The position numbers were made by a program, and so were the translations under genes. The notes beneath the pieces were generated by a model. It saw only the letters and a program-made list of their open reading frames with translations, was not told the DNA's origin and did not search any database. Of a DNA stretch of 64,000 nt, positions 1-7,192 are shown in pieces. The stretch lies in NCBI GenBank assembly GCA_021780105.1, contig JAJXZJ010000064.1, forward strand, positions 186,001-250,000, written 5' to 3'. The stretch is from a bacterium (lineage in GTDB: Bacteria; Verrucomicrobiota; Verrucomicrobiia; Limisphaerales; J093). Within the stretch, counting starts at the first letter, position 1. Each line of letters begins with the position of its first letter.

Positions 1-890
1 CGGTTGATCATCTTCAGCAACGCGGGATCCCGCGTTTCCGCGGCGACATCGGTCGAACCGCTCATGAGATAGCAGGCGCGGACGGCATGACCCTCAATAT
101 TGCGATGATCACAGATGGGCACGTCGTCCTGCCAGTAGGTGCCGTCGTATTCGGCCAACGGCGTGTGATGCTCCGCGGCGAAGAATTTGCTGCCGCGACT
201 TTCAATGAAGAAGCGCGCCAGATTCAGGTAGCGTTGCTCGCCGGTAGCGCGCCCAAGTTTCATCAATGCCAGCTCGATTTCGGGATGCCCGGGATAGCCC
301 ATGCGTTTGGGCGGCGGCCCGAACACCGAGTCAATGTAGTTGGCCAGCCTGATTGCCACGTCCAGGAGAGTGCGTTTGCCCGTGGCCTGGTAGTGTGCGA
401 CGGCCGCCTCGAATAAATGGCCGGCGCAATACAGCTCGTGGTTATCGCGCAGATTGGTCCAGCGATGTCCTGGTTCCTTGACAATGTAATAAGTGTCAAG
501 ATAGCCATCTGGTTGCTGCGCCGCAGCGATAAGCACGATGATCGCTTCGAGTTTGCTTTCCAGGACAGGATCCGGATGCGTGGCCAAGGAATAGGAGGCT
601 GCTTCGATCGCCTTGTAAACGTCCGAGTCCATAAACACCGGACCGATGAAGCCATTGGTGACCCCTTTGGCGGCCAAGCGGAAGTTTTCGAGATTGCCGG
701 CCTTTTCAAGGTTTTCCAGGTTGACCGGAATCGAAGCGATGCGGTTTGTCTCCTGGCGTGGCCGCCAGAAGTCGTCGTGAATCTGGACCTCGGTAAACGG
801 AACCGCCTGCAATTTCAGCAGCGGCGTCTCCGCCGCAGAGCTTGAAAATGCCAGCACGACGCTGCAAATAATGCCCAAGGTTGATTTCAT
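1..890 (-). CDS. GH127-type beta-L-arabinofuranosidase, secreted (3' end outside window)
   Basis: Reading from the ATG at 890 toward base 1 gives 296 codons with no stop, so the C-terminal half lies outside the window. The first 20 residues are a signal peptide (hydrophobic VVLAFSSSAA, likely cut after SAA). The mature part starts with a sequence of the type FTEVQIHDDFWRPRQETNR, then PDGYLDTYY and NHELYCAGHLFEAAVAHYQA, all typical of the N-terminal alpha/alpha barrel of DUF1680/GH127 enzymes, which remove beta-L-arabinofuranose from arabinan or glycoprotein side chains. The zinc-binding Glu/Cys residues of the family are in the missing half and cannot be checked. It begins 30 bases after the GH51 gene on the same strand, so the two are probably co-transcribed. 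A related but distinct DUF1680 enzyme is at 35689-38157. Confidence 0.88.
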   Translation of the reverse strand, partial: MKSTLGIICSVVLAFSSSAAETPLLKLQAVPFTEVQIHDDFWRPRQETNRIASIPVNLENLEKAGNLENFRLAAKGVTNGFIGPVFMDSDVYKAIEAASYSLATHPDPVLESKLEAIIVLIAAAQQPDGYLDTYYIVKEPGHRWTNLRDNHELYCAGHLFEAAVAHYQATGKRTLLDVAIRLANYIDSVFGPPPKRMGYPGHPEIELALMKLGRATGEQRYLNLARFFIESRGSKFFAAEHHTPLAEYDGTYWQDDVPICDHRNIEGHAVRACYLMSGSTDVAAETRDPALLKMIN

Positions 891-920
891 ATCGGTTTCA
901 CCAAAGAGAATGTTCGGCTG

Positions 921-2990
921 CTAGTGGGGTTTGATGCGGATGATCGCAAGGGAGGAACCGGGAATCACGTAATCGAACCTTGGTCCAGGCAGCTTGACGG
1001 CCTTGGTTGACGGCGAGACAAGCAACGGCCGGTCAAAACTGTTTTCGTCGGCCAAGTGTTGCGCGCCAAGTTGGATGACTTTGGCCGTGGAATTGATTTG
1101 CAGCGTTCCTGCCAGATTGACACTGGCAACCTGTGGAACGGTGCTGGCATTCACCATCTTGAGGATGATGTCGCCACTTGACCGGTCACGGCTGGCGGTG
1201 GCGTAGAAGCGTGGCCGTCGGTCAGCCGTGAGCGGGGTTCCGGTCAATTGCGACGGCAGAATGACGTCGCCCCGGTTCAGACTGAACAGTTGTTGCACAT
1301 AATAGCTCGGCGTTCCGTAAACGTGGAGGTTGTCAAACCAGATGAGGTCCGGTGTCCATTGCCAGGCGTCCACATGCGCGAACAGAGGAGCATACGAAGC
1401 CATCACGACCACGTCCGCGTTGCGTTCAAGCCCGGTCATGTAAGCGGCCTCGGCGAGCGCGCACTCCCAATTGTTGCGGTTCTCCGGACTCACTGTCTTC
1501 ACGCTTTGCGCCGCGTATTCGCCCATGAACACCTTGGGGCCTGAGCGCTCGTAATGATCATAGCGAGTCGTGCTATCCAGAAACCACGCCGGCAGGTCAT
1601 AGCAATGCTCATCCACAATGTCCGCCTTCAACTCGCGCAACCGCGACCAGGCCAGGTCAAACTGGTCACCTCCCGGAGCGGGTCCCGCCGCCGAGACAAG
1701 TTTGATCTCCGGGTGCTGCGCTTTCAGGGCTTTGGCAAACAGCGCGTAGCGCTCGAAGTATTGCAGCCCCCATTGTTCGTTGCCCACGCCGAGCAGCTTG
1801 AGGTGGAACGGCTGAAGATGCCCCATGGCCGCGCGGCGGGCACCCCACTGAGTGGTTGCCGGGCCATTGGCAAACTCGATCAGATCAAGCGCGTCCTGGA
1901 TGTAAGGACCGAGCTGGTCAAGCGGGACAACCTCTCCCGAATTGAACTGACAGGCCATGCCACAGTTCAGAATCGGCAGCGGCTCGGCGCCGACGTCTTC
2001 GCACAACTGGAAGAACTCAAAAAAGCCAAGGCCAAACGATTGGTAGTAGTCCGGTGTCGGCCGATGCTTGAACTCGTCGTTCCAGCGATTGATGTTCAAT
2101 TCTCGATCTGCCGGCGGACCAATCGTCTTCTTCCATTGATAGCGAAGCGGCAGCCGCCTGCCCTCCACAATGCAGCCGCCGGGAAAGCGGAGGAAGCCCG
2201 GTTTGAGATCCGCGAGCATTTGCACCAGATCAGCGCGAAGGCCGTTGGGGCGATTCTTCCAAGTGTCCTTGGGAAATAGTGAAACCATGTCGAGGTCCAC
2301 TGTGCCCTGCCCTTCGATCAGGACATTCAAATGCGCCTTTGCGTCGGTTGCCGACGCGTGGAGCATCGCCGTCCGCCGCTGCCAGGAACGGCCCAGTCCG
2401 CCCAGCACGCCGTGCGCCAGTGTGCGACCGTCCGAGCCAATCAGTTCGAGCCGCAGATTCAGAGCGCTGCCGGCCACCTCTCGCACCTGCGCAGAAAACC
2501 GGTAATCCGCGCCGTGGCGGATTCCCATGCCACGAAACCCTTCGTTGGAAATCCCGAACCCAGCGCTGGCATCAGCAGCATTCACCCGGAGGTAATGCGG
2601 ATTGGCCTGGTTGAACGGATCCGCATCCCGCACTTCAACGGTGCCAGAAGCGCCGGCCTGGCGCACCGTCGTCCATCCCATCAGCGGGTCTGGAAATTCA
2701 AAGGAGCGGTTCTTCACCAGTTCGGCATAAAGGCCGCCATCGGTGCCGAAATTGATGTCTTCAAAAAACACACCCCACATCGTGGAGCTGATGTTTGCGC
2801 CCGGCTCGTCCGTTTGCACGGTGATGGCGATCCGGCCCTGGGCGCACAACACACCAGTCAACCAGAGGCAACAACCCAGCACCGCCGGCCACCCCCGTTT
2901 AGGAATGTCCGCGAGCTTTGATTTCGGGCAAGATCCGGATGGGTTCCCCAGAAACCCGCCGCAGCGTTGAATGAGGCCGGGCATTTTCAT
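921..2990 (-). CDS. GH51 alpha-L-arabinofuranosidase, secreted
   Basis: A 689-residue exo-enzyme of clan GH-A that releases terminal alpha-L-arabinofuranose from arabinan or arabinoxylan. After a long basic N-region there is a hydrophobic stretch near residues 34-49 that looks like a signal peptide, so the enzyme is probably exported to the periplasm or outside. Residues 60-240 form the N-terminal extension and carbohydrate-binding-like jelly roll seen in Bacteroidetes/Verrucomicrobia GH51 proteins. The barrel follows: GVGNEQWG holds the acid/base (Glu405) and KVFMGEYAAQS the nucleophile (Glu491). A C-terminal beta-sandwich ends the protein. The ATG shares an ATGA overlap with the stop of the upstream ROK regulator, which suggests translational coupling. 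A second Met at codon 3 is possible. Confidence 0.93.
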   Translation of the reverse strand: MKMPGLIQRCGGFLGNPSGSCPKSKLADIPKRGWPAVLGCCLWLTGVLCAQGRIAITVQTDEPGANISSTMWGVFFEDINFGTDGGLYAELVKNRSFEFPDPLMGWTTVRQAGASGTVEVRDADPFNQANPHYLRVNAADASAGFGISNEGFRGMGIRHGADYRFSAQVREVAGSALNLRLELIGSDGRTLAHGVLGGLGRSWQRRTAMLHASATDAKAHLNVLIEGQGTVDLDMVSLFPKDTWKNRPNGLRADLVQMLADLKPGFLRFPGGCIVEGRRLPLRYQWKKTIGPPADRELNINRWNDEFKHRPTPDYYQSFGLGFFEFFQLCEDVGAEPLPILNCGMACQFNSGEVVPLDQLGPYIQDALDLIEFANGPATTQWGARRAAMGHLQPFHLKLLGVGNEQWGLQYFERYALFAKALKAQHPEIKLVSAAGPAPGGDQFDLAWSRLRELKADIVDEHCYDLPAWFLDSTTRYDHYERSGPKVFMGEYAAQSVKTVSPENRNNWECALAEAAYMTGLERNADVVVMASYAPLFAHVDAWQWTPDLIWFDNLHVYGTPSYYVQQLFSLNRGDVILPSQLTGTPLTADRRPRFYATASRDRSSGDIILKMVNASTVPQVASVNLAGTLQINSTAKVIQLGAQHLADENSFDRPLLVSPSTKAVKLPGPRFDYVIPGSSLAIIRIKPH

Positions 2991-4210
2991 GGGGATGAAT
3001 GTCCGGCAAAGGGCGACGGTCTTTCAAAGTGGCCGGCCATCGAGACGCGCGGCTTGGCCGCGTGACCGTTCACCTCGGTCATGGGAACCACCAGCCGGTC
3101 TATGGCCACGGCCACCAGTCCCGCCGTCCGCCGGCGCGGGGCAATGGCGCACTCGACCTGGCCAAAGCGCCCCCAAAGGGAGCCGCGAATCACGGCGTCA
3201 GCAAGATGCCGGAACACCGCAGGAGGCAACTCCGCAAGACTGCCGGTGACGATGGCGCGGCGCAGGCCAAGCACGTTCAGCGAACCGGCGATGATCGCCG
3301 CGGTGGCATCCAGCGCCGCGAGCAGCCACGGTTCCGCGCCCCGCTCATGGATGAAACGGACGAGCGTGGCCCACGCAGGGTTGGCCCGCGGATGAGCGGT
3401 GGCGAAGCTTTGCAGCAATCCGCGCGTTGAAATGAGCGTTTCCAGGCACCCCACGGCGCCACAACCGCAGGGACGCTCGTTGCCCAGCACCGGTGTGTGC
3501 CCCAATTCGCCGCTGATCGGCAGCGGATTCGCAGACAGAGCACCACCCAGGATGACGGCGCCGCCCACGCCGTCGCCAAAATCCACCAGCAGGAAGTCGT
3601 CTTCCTCGGGATTGGCATACCGGTGTCCCAACGCCAGCGCGCGCTCTTCCTGCACCAGCATCACCGGCGCGTTCCACACACGGCGGATCAGACCCGGCAG
3701 ATCCATGTTCTCGGTCCAGTGCAGATTCGGCGAAAACAGAACCCGGCCCGACGGTTCATCCACAATGCCAGGCACACTGACCAGCACGCCCCAAAGATCC
3801 TGGACGGTCAGCTCGGCCGCGGCTTTCTGCAGGTCGCCCACCCATTTGTCCGCGGTGACGGCGGTGGCGAATTTCACAGTCCAACGGTCATTGCTCTCGG
3901 CTCCGACCGGCAGCGGCGCAAGTGTCGTCAAGGATACCCCCAGTTGCATGCCCAGAAAGCGCGGTCGCGTCCGGTCCAGGCGCAACATCCGGCCTGGCCG
4001 GCCCAGGCGCGGCACACGGTTCGCCGCCGGCGCGGCGCGTTCGACCCTGCCAATCTCCACCTCCTCCAGAACGCCCAGTTGCAGGAGTTCATCGGCGATC
4101 TTCCCGGCGGTTGGCTGGCTCATGCCCAACGATTTGGCCAGGTCGGCGCGCGACGCCAGCCCAAGCCGTTGCAAGCGCGCAAGGAGGCTGCGCTTGTTCA
4201 AGTGCCCCAT
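2987..4210 (-). CDS. ROK-family transcriptional regulator
   Basis: About 407 residues. The N-terminus is a winged helix-turn-helix (SRADLAKSLGMSQPTAGKIA), and the rest is a ROK sugar-kinase-like domain. The ROK zinc site is clear: GELGHTPVLGNERPCGCG followed by AVGCLET, giving His plus the CxCGxxGC cysteines. Such proteins usually act as repressors released by a sugar or sugar phosphate. The gene lies between lutABC and the arabinofuranosidases and overlaps the GH51 start by four bases, so it most likely controls this rhamnose/arabinose locus. An ATG at 4231 in the same frame would add seven residues. I prefer 4210 because a tandem repeat that looks like an operator ends only a few bases before 4231 and leaves no room for a leader. 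The inducer is unknown. Confidence 0.9.
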   Translation of the reverse strand: MGHLNKRSLLARLQRLGLASRADLAKSLGMSQPTAGKIADELLQLGVLEEVEIGRVERAAPAANRVPRLGRPGRMLRLDRTRPRFLGMQLGVSLTTLAPLPVGAESNDRWTVKFATAVTADKWVGDLQKAAAELTVQDLWGVLVSVPGIVDEPSGRVLFSPNLHWTENMDLPGLIRRVWNAPVMLVQEERALALGHRYANPEEDDFLLVDFGDGVGGAVILGGALSANPLPISGELGHTPVLGNERPCGCGAVGCLETLISTRGLLQSFATAHPRANPAWATLVRFIHERGAEPWLLAALDATAAIIAGSLNVLGLRRAIVTGSLAELPPAVFRHLADAVIRGSLWGRFGQVECAIAPRRRTAGLVAVAIDRLVVPMTEVNGHAAKPRVSMAGHFERPSPFAGHSSP

Positions 4211-4235
4211 CTTGGCCGGAACCACAACCATAATA

Positions 4236-4255
4236 CTTAGGAAAACTTACGAAAG
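4236..4255. promoter_or_regulatory. Tandem 10-bp direct repeat, candidate ROK operator
   Basis: Two adjacent 10-base units, CTTAGGAAAA and CTTACGAAAG (plus-strand reading), agree at 8 of 10 positions and sit about one helical turn apart, 26-45 bases before the preferred ROK start. Each unit is itself weakly palindromic (CTT...AAG). Tandem or palindromic half-sites just before an autoregulated ROK gene are a common arrangement. That this is the operator is inference. Confidence 0.4.
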
Positions 4256-4284
4256 AATGCCATAAGGACACGACTCGCTGTCAA
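4256..4284 (-). promoter_or_regulatory. Possible sigma-70 promoter for the ROK-GH51-GH127 genes
   Basis: A perfect TTGACA (-35 consensus) is read on the minus strand at 4284-4279, in the 120-base gap between lutC and the ROK gene. The -10 is weak: the best fit is CATTCT about 19 bases downstream, so the call rests mainly on the -35 and on position. If used, transcription would start inside or next to the direct repeat at 4236-4255. Confidence 0.25.
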
Positions 4285-4330
4285 GCGGCAAAATCGCAAT
4301 CCAGACAATCTCCACCCCGCTTTCATCCCG

Positions 4331-5050
4331 CTACGGCGGTGTGGCCAGCAACAGGACGGTCAGTCGTTTGGGACCGTGCGCGCCGAGGACAAGGATGCGT
4401 TCGATATCGCCGGTGCGGCTGGGGCCGGTGATAAACGAAATCATGCTTGGATAATTCGCCGCATAGCGGACCCGCAACAAGGCGAACGCGTCAGGCAACC
4501 CAGCCACCAGCGCCTCCCGCCGCGCCAGGACGACGTGGTGCGGCGGCAGCACCGACAGCGCCCGCCCGCCGGCGCTGCGGCTGGTGACGACCACCGATCC
4601 GGTCTGGGCCACCAGTGCGTCGCACTCGGTGATGCCGGCGTCGCACCGTTCAAGTTCGCGTTTATCAGCGCCGGACTTCGCCGTGACCGTGGGCAAACCG
4701 AGCGCCGGGCAGACCGCGTCCGTCAATTCGCCGCGATGCGTCGCCACCTGCCGCCAACCGGCTTCGGCGGCAAGGCGTTTCAATTCGGCCACCAGATCGC
4801 TGGCATCGTTCACCACTTTGAACTCGGCGCGCAGTTCCACGGCGTTTTTCTGGAACAACGCAACGTGGTCCTCGAAGGTGGCGCCGACGGCGGGCAGCAC
4901 AGCCGGGATGGAGCTGGCGGCGGCGGCTTCACCGTGATCTGCGGGCGCGGCCACGGAAAGCGCCTCGCGGACGCGCGCCAGGATGTTCGCCCGCTCGGAC
5001 GCGCGTTGCTCGCCGGCGGGCGAATTCGTGTCGTGGTTCGCGGCCTTCAT
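4331..5050 (-). CDS. lutC: Lactate utilization protein C (LUD domain)
   Basis: 239 residues with the LUD (DUF162) domain of LutC/YkgG, the small subunit of the iron-sulfur LutABC complex that oxidises L-lactate to pyruvate in the cytoplasm. Typical features are the central motif ECDALVAQTGSVVVTSRSAG, then LPPHHVVLARREALV, and the C-terminal SFITGPSRTGDIERILVLGAHGP, which closely matches the family signature for the end of the domain. The first 55 residues are a variable, Ala-rich leader. The start at 5050 is chosen because it overlaps the lutB stop as ATGA; the open frame continues upstream only as an alternative frame of lutB. It is the last gene of the lutA-lutB-lutC order. Confidence 0.93.
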   Translation of the reverse strand: MKAANHDTNSPAGEQRASERANILARVREALSVAAPADHGEAAAASSIPAVLPAVGATFEDHVALFQKNAVELRAEFKVVNDASDLVAELKRLAAEAGWRQVATHRGELTDAVCPALGLPTVTAKSGADKRELERCDAGITECDALVAQTGSVVVTSRSAGGRALSVLPPHHVVLARREALVAGLPDAFALLRVRYAANYPSMISFITGPSRTGDIERILVLGAHGPKRLTVLLLATPP

Positions 5051-6441
5051 TTCCGTTGCCTCCACCATTCCTTGAAAGTCTGCTTCGCCACCGGCGGCAA
5101 CTCGCGGGTCTTCGTCCAGCAATACGCCGGGTCGAGCCGCGAGCCTTTGATCAGCGGATGCAGTCTCTGTCCCAGCCGTCCGCCTCGGGTCACCAGTTTC
5201 CACAGCCCGCGGCGGTTGGCAACCGGGACAAAGAACTTGAACGCCGTCTTCTGCCACCAACTGGGTTTGGCGGCGGCGCTGTTGCGGCGGTTTTGCAGGA
5301 GGTGATGGTGCAGGTCTATTTTCACCGGGCACGCCTCGGTGCAGGCGCCGCAAAGCGAGGAGGCGTAGCTGAGATGCTTCCAATCCTGCAAGCCGCGCAG
5401 GTGCGGCGTGATGACGCCACCGATGGGACCGGGATACGTGGTGCCGTAGGTGTGCCCGCCGACGTTGCGGAAAATCGGACACACGTTCAAACACGCGCCG
5501 CAACGGATGCAGTGCAGCGCCTCGCGCTGTTCGGCGTCCGCCAGCAGTGCGGTGCGGTTGTTGTCCAGCAACACGACGTGAAATTCCTCCGGGCCGTCCG
5601 CCTCGCCGGGCTGGCGCGGGCCGCCATACATCGTGTTGTAGCCGCTGATCAACTGCCCGGCGCCAACCGTCGCCAGCATCGGCAGGAACAGCGCCAGATC
5701 CTCCAGCCGTGGGACGATTTTCTCGATGCCCAGCAGCGTGATCATCGTTTTCGGCAGGGCCGCGGTGAGCCGGGCGTTGCCCTCGTTTTCCGTGACCGAC
5801 ACCATGCCGGTTTCGGCCACGGCGAAATTGGCGCCGGTGATGCCGACATCAGCCTCGACGTATTTCTGCCGCAGCACGCGCCGCGCGACCATGGTCAATT
5901 CCTCCGGATTGTCGCTGGGCGCGTCGTGAAGCTTGGTCGCAAACGTGTCGCGAATTTCGCCGCGCACCAGGTGCATCGCCGGAAACACGATGTGATACGG
6001 CGCCTCGCCGCGAAGCTGGACGATGAACTCGCCGAGATCGGTTTCCACCACCTCGAAGCCTGCGTGCTCCAGCGCCTCATTGAGGTGGATTTCCTCGGCC
6101 GTCATGGCCTTCGACTTCACGACCAGGCGGGCGTTCCGCGCCTTGATGATGCCGACGATGATCGCGCACGCCTGCCGGCCGTTGCTTGCCCAATGAACCT
6201 TCGTCCCGCGGGCTTCGAGGCCGCGCGCCAACTGCTCCAGGTGCCGGTCGAGCTGGGAAATGGCCTTGCGCTTGGTGGCTGCGGCCAGCGCGCGCGCGCC
6301 CTGCCAGTCCTGGAAGCGCGCCTTCATCTCGTCGCGCTTGACCTCGTATTTGCTCAGCGCGGTGTGGACCAGCTCGCGGTGCCGAAGGTCGGTAGCCAGC
6401 CGGTCGGCGTCGTGGTGGAACTGAACGGCAGGCGCGCTCAT
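5047..6441 (-). CDS. lutB: Lactate utilization iron-sulfur protein LutB
   Basis: 464 residues. Residues 60-300 are the LUD domain (GITGANFAVAETGMVSVTEN is the family hallmark). A ferredoxin-like region follows with CIRCGACLNVCP (311-322) and a second cluster CGACTEACP (364-372), consistent with two 4Fe-4S clusters. The C-terminal tail matches the LutB-specific helical extension. Known role: the electron-transferring subunit of the LutABC L-lactate oxidase system. It starts inside the lutA stop (ATGA overlap) and ends inside the lutC start, so all three are tightly coupled. The placement next to rhaA and two rhamnosidases suggests use for lactate made from rhamnose rather than for external lactate only; that is inference. 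Confidence 0.95.
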   Translation of the reverse strand: MSAPAVQFHHDADRLATDLRHRELVHTALSKYEVKRDEMKARFQDWQGARALAAATKRKAISQLDRHLEQLARGLEARGTKVHWASNGRQACAIIVGIIKARNARLVVKSKAMTAEEIHLNEALEHAGFEVVETDLGEFIVQLRGEAPYHIVFPAMHLVRGEIRDTFATKLHDAPSDNPEELTMVARRVLRQKYVEADVGITGANFAVAETGMVSVTENEGNARLTAALPKTMITLLGIEKIVPRLEDLALFLPMLATVGAGQLISGYNTMYGGPRQPGEADGPEEFHVVLLDNNRTALLADAEQREALHCIRCGACLNVCPIFRNVGGHTYGTTYPGPIGGVITPHLRGLQDWKHLSYASSLCGACTEACPVKIDLHHHLLQNRRNSAAAKPSWWQKTAFKFFVPVANRRGLWKLVTRGGRLGQRLHPLIKGSRLDPAYCWTKTRELPPVAKQTFKEWWRQRK

Positions 6442-7151
6442 GACTGCACCAGAATTTCCGCCAGATGAATCGTCTTGATCGGCTTGCGCTGCCGGTCAAG
6501 CAGCCCCTGAATGTGCATCAGGCAACTGGAGTCGTTGGAGACGATGTATTCCGCGTGCGTCTCCTCCGCGAGTGAGATTTTGACGTCGCCCATCGCCGTG
6601 GAAATCGCCGGGAATTTCGCGGAAAATGTGCCGCCGAAGCCGCAGCAGACGGTTTCCTTCATTTCGACGAGTTCCAGGTCGCGCACCTGCGCCATCAGCC
6701 GGCGGGGCGCGTCCTTGATATGCAGTTCGCGCAGGCCGTGGCAGCCGTCGTGAAACGTGACCTTGTGCGGAAACCGGGCGCCGAGGTCCGTCACGCCAAG
6801 CTTGCTCACGAGGAAATCCGAGAACTCGTAGCACTTCGGGGCGAGCGCCTTCGCCGCGGCCTCGTGTTTCGAGCCGGCAAAAAGTTCGGGATAGAACACC
6901 TTCATCATCGCCCCGCACGAGCCGGAGGCAATGGCGACCACTTCGGCGTCCTTCAATTGATCCAGCACTTTCTCCGCCACGGCGCGGCTTTCATCCCAAT
7001 AGCCGGTATTGAACGCCGGCTGGCCGCAACACGCCGGCTCGTCGGGACAGACAACCTTGTGGCCCAGTTTTTCCAGAATCCGCACCATGCTGACCCCGAC
7101 CTGCGGGTAGCAAAGATCCACGAAACACGGGATGAACAAAGTAACCGTCAT
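6438..7151 (-). CDS. lutA: Lactate utilization protein A, CCG-domain Fe-S oxidoreductase
   Basis: 237 residues made of two cysteine-rich CCG domains, as in LutA/YkgE and the related GlpC and HdrB proteins. The two signature motifs are CCGQPAFNTG (41-50) and CCGFGGTFS (169-177), with accompanying cysteines in SGSCGAMM and HDGCHGL. Length matches LutA (about 240). It acts with LutB and LutC in cytoplasmic oxidation of L-lactate to pyruvate. First gene of the lut trio, 41 bases after the GH78 gene stop, all on the minus strand. No strong ribosome binding site is seen before the ATG. Confidence 0.94.
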   Translation of the reverse strand: MTVTLFIPCFVDLCYPQVGVSMVRILEKLGHKVVCPDEPACCGQPAFNTGYWDESRAVAEKVLDQLKDAEVVAIASGSCGAMMKVFYPELFAGSKHEAAAKALAPKCYEFSDFLVSKLGVTDLGARFPHKVTFHDGCHGLRELHIKDAPRRLMAQVRDLELVEMKETVCCGFGGTFSAKFPAISTAMGDVKISLAEETHAEYIVSNDSSCLMHIQGLLDRQRKPIKTIHLAEILVQS

Positions 7152-7192
7152 TCGGACGCCCTAGATTGGATTTTTCGGCGACGATCAGCGAG

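Noticed and set aside
5056-6468. A 470-codon plus-strand frame opposite lutB
   Set aside because: LutB has both Fe-S motifs and the LUD domain on the minus strand; the plus-strand frame is its antisense shadow.
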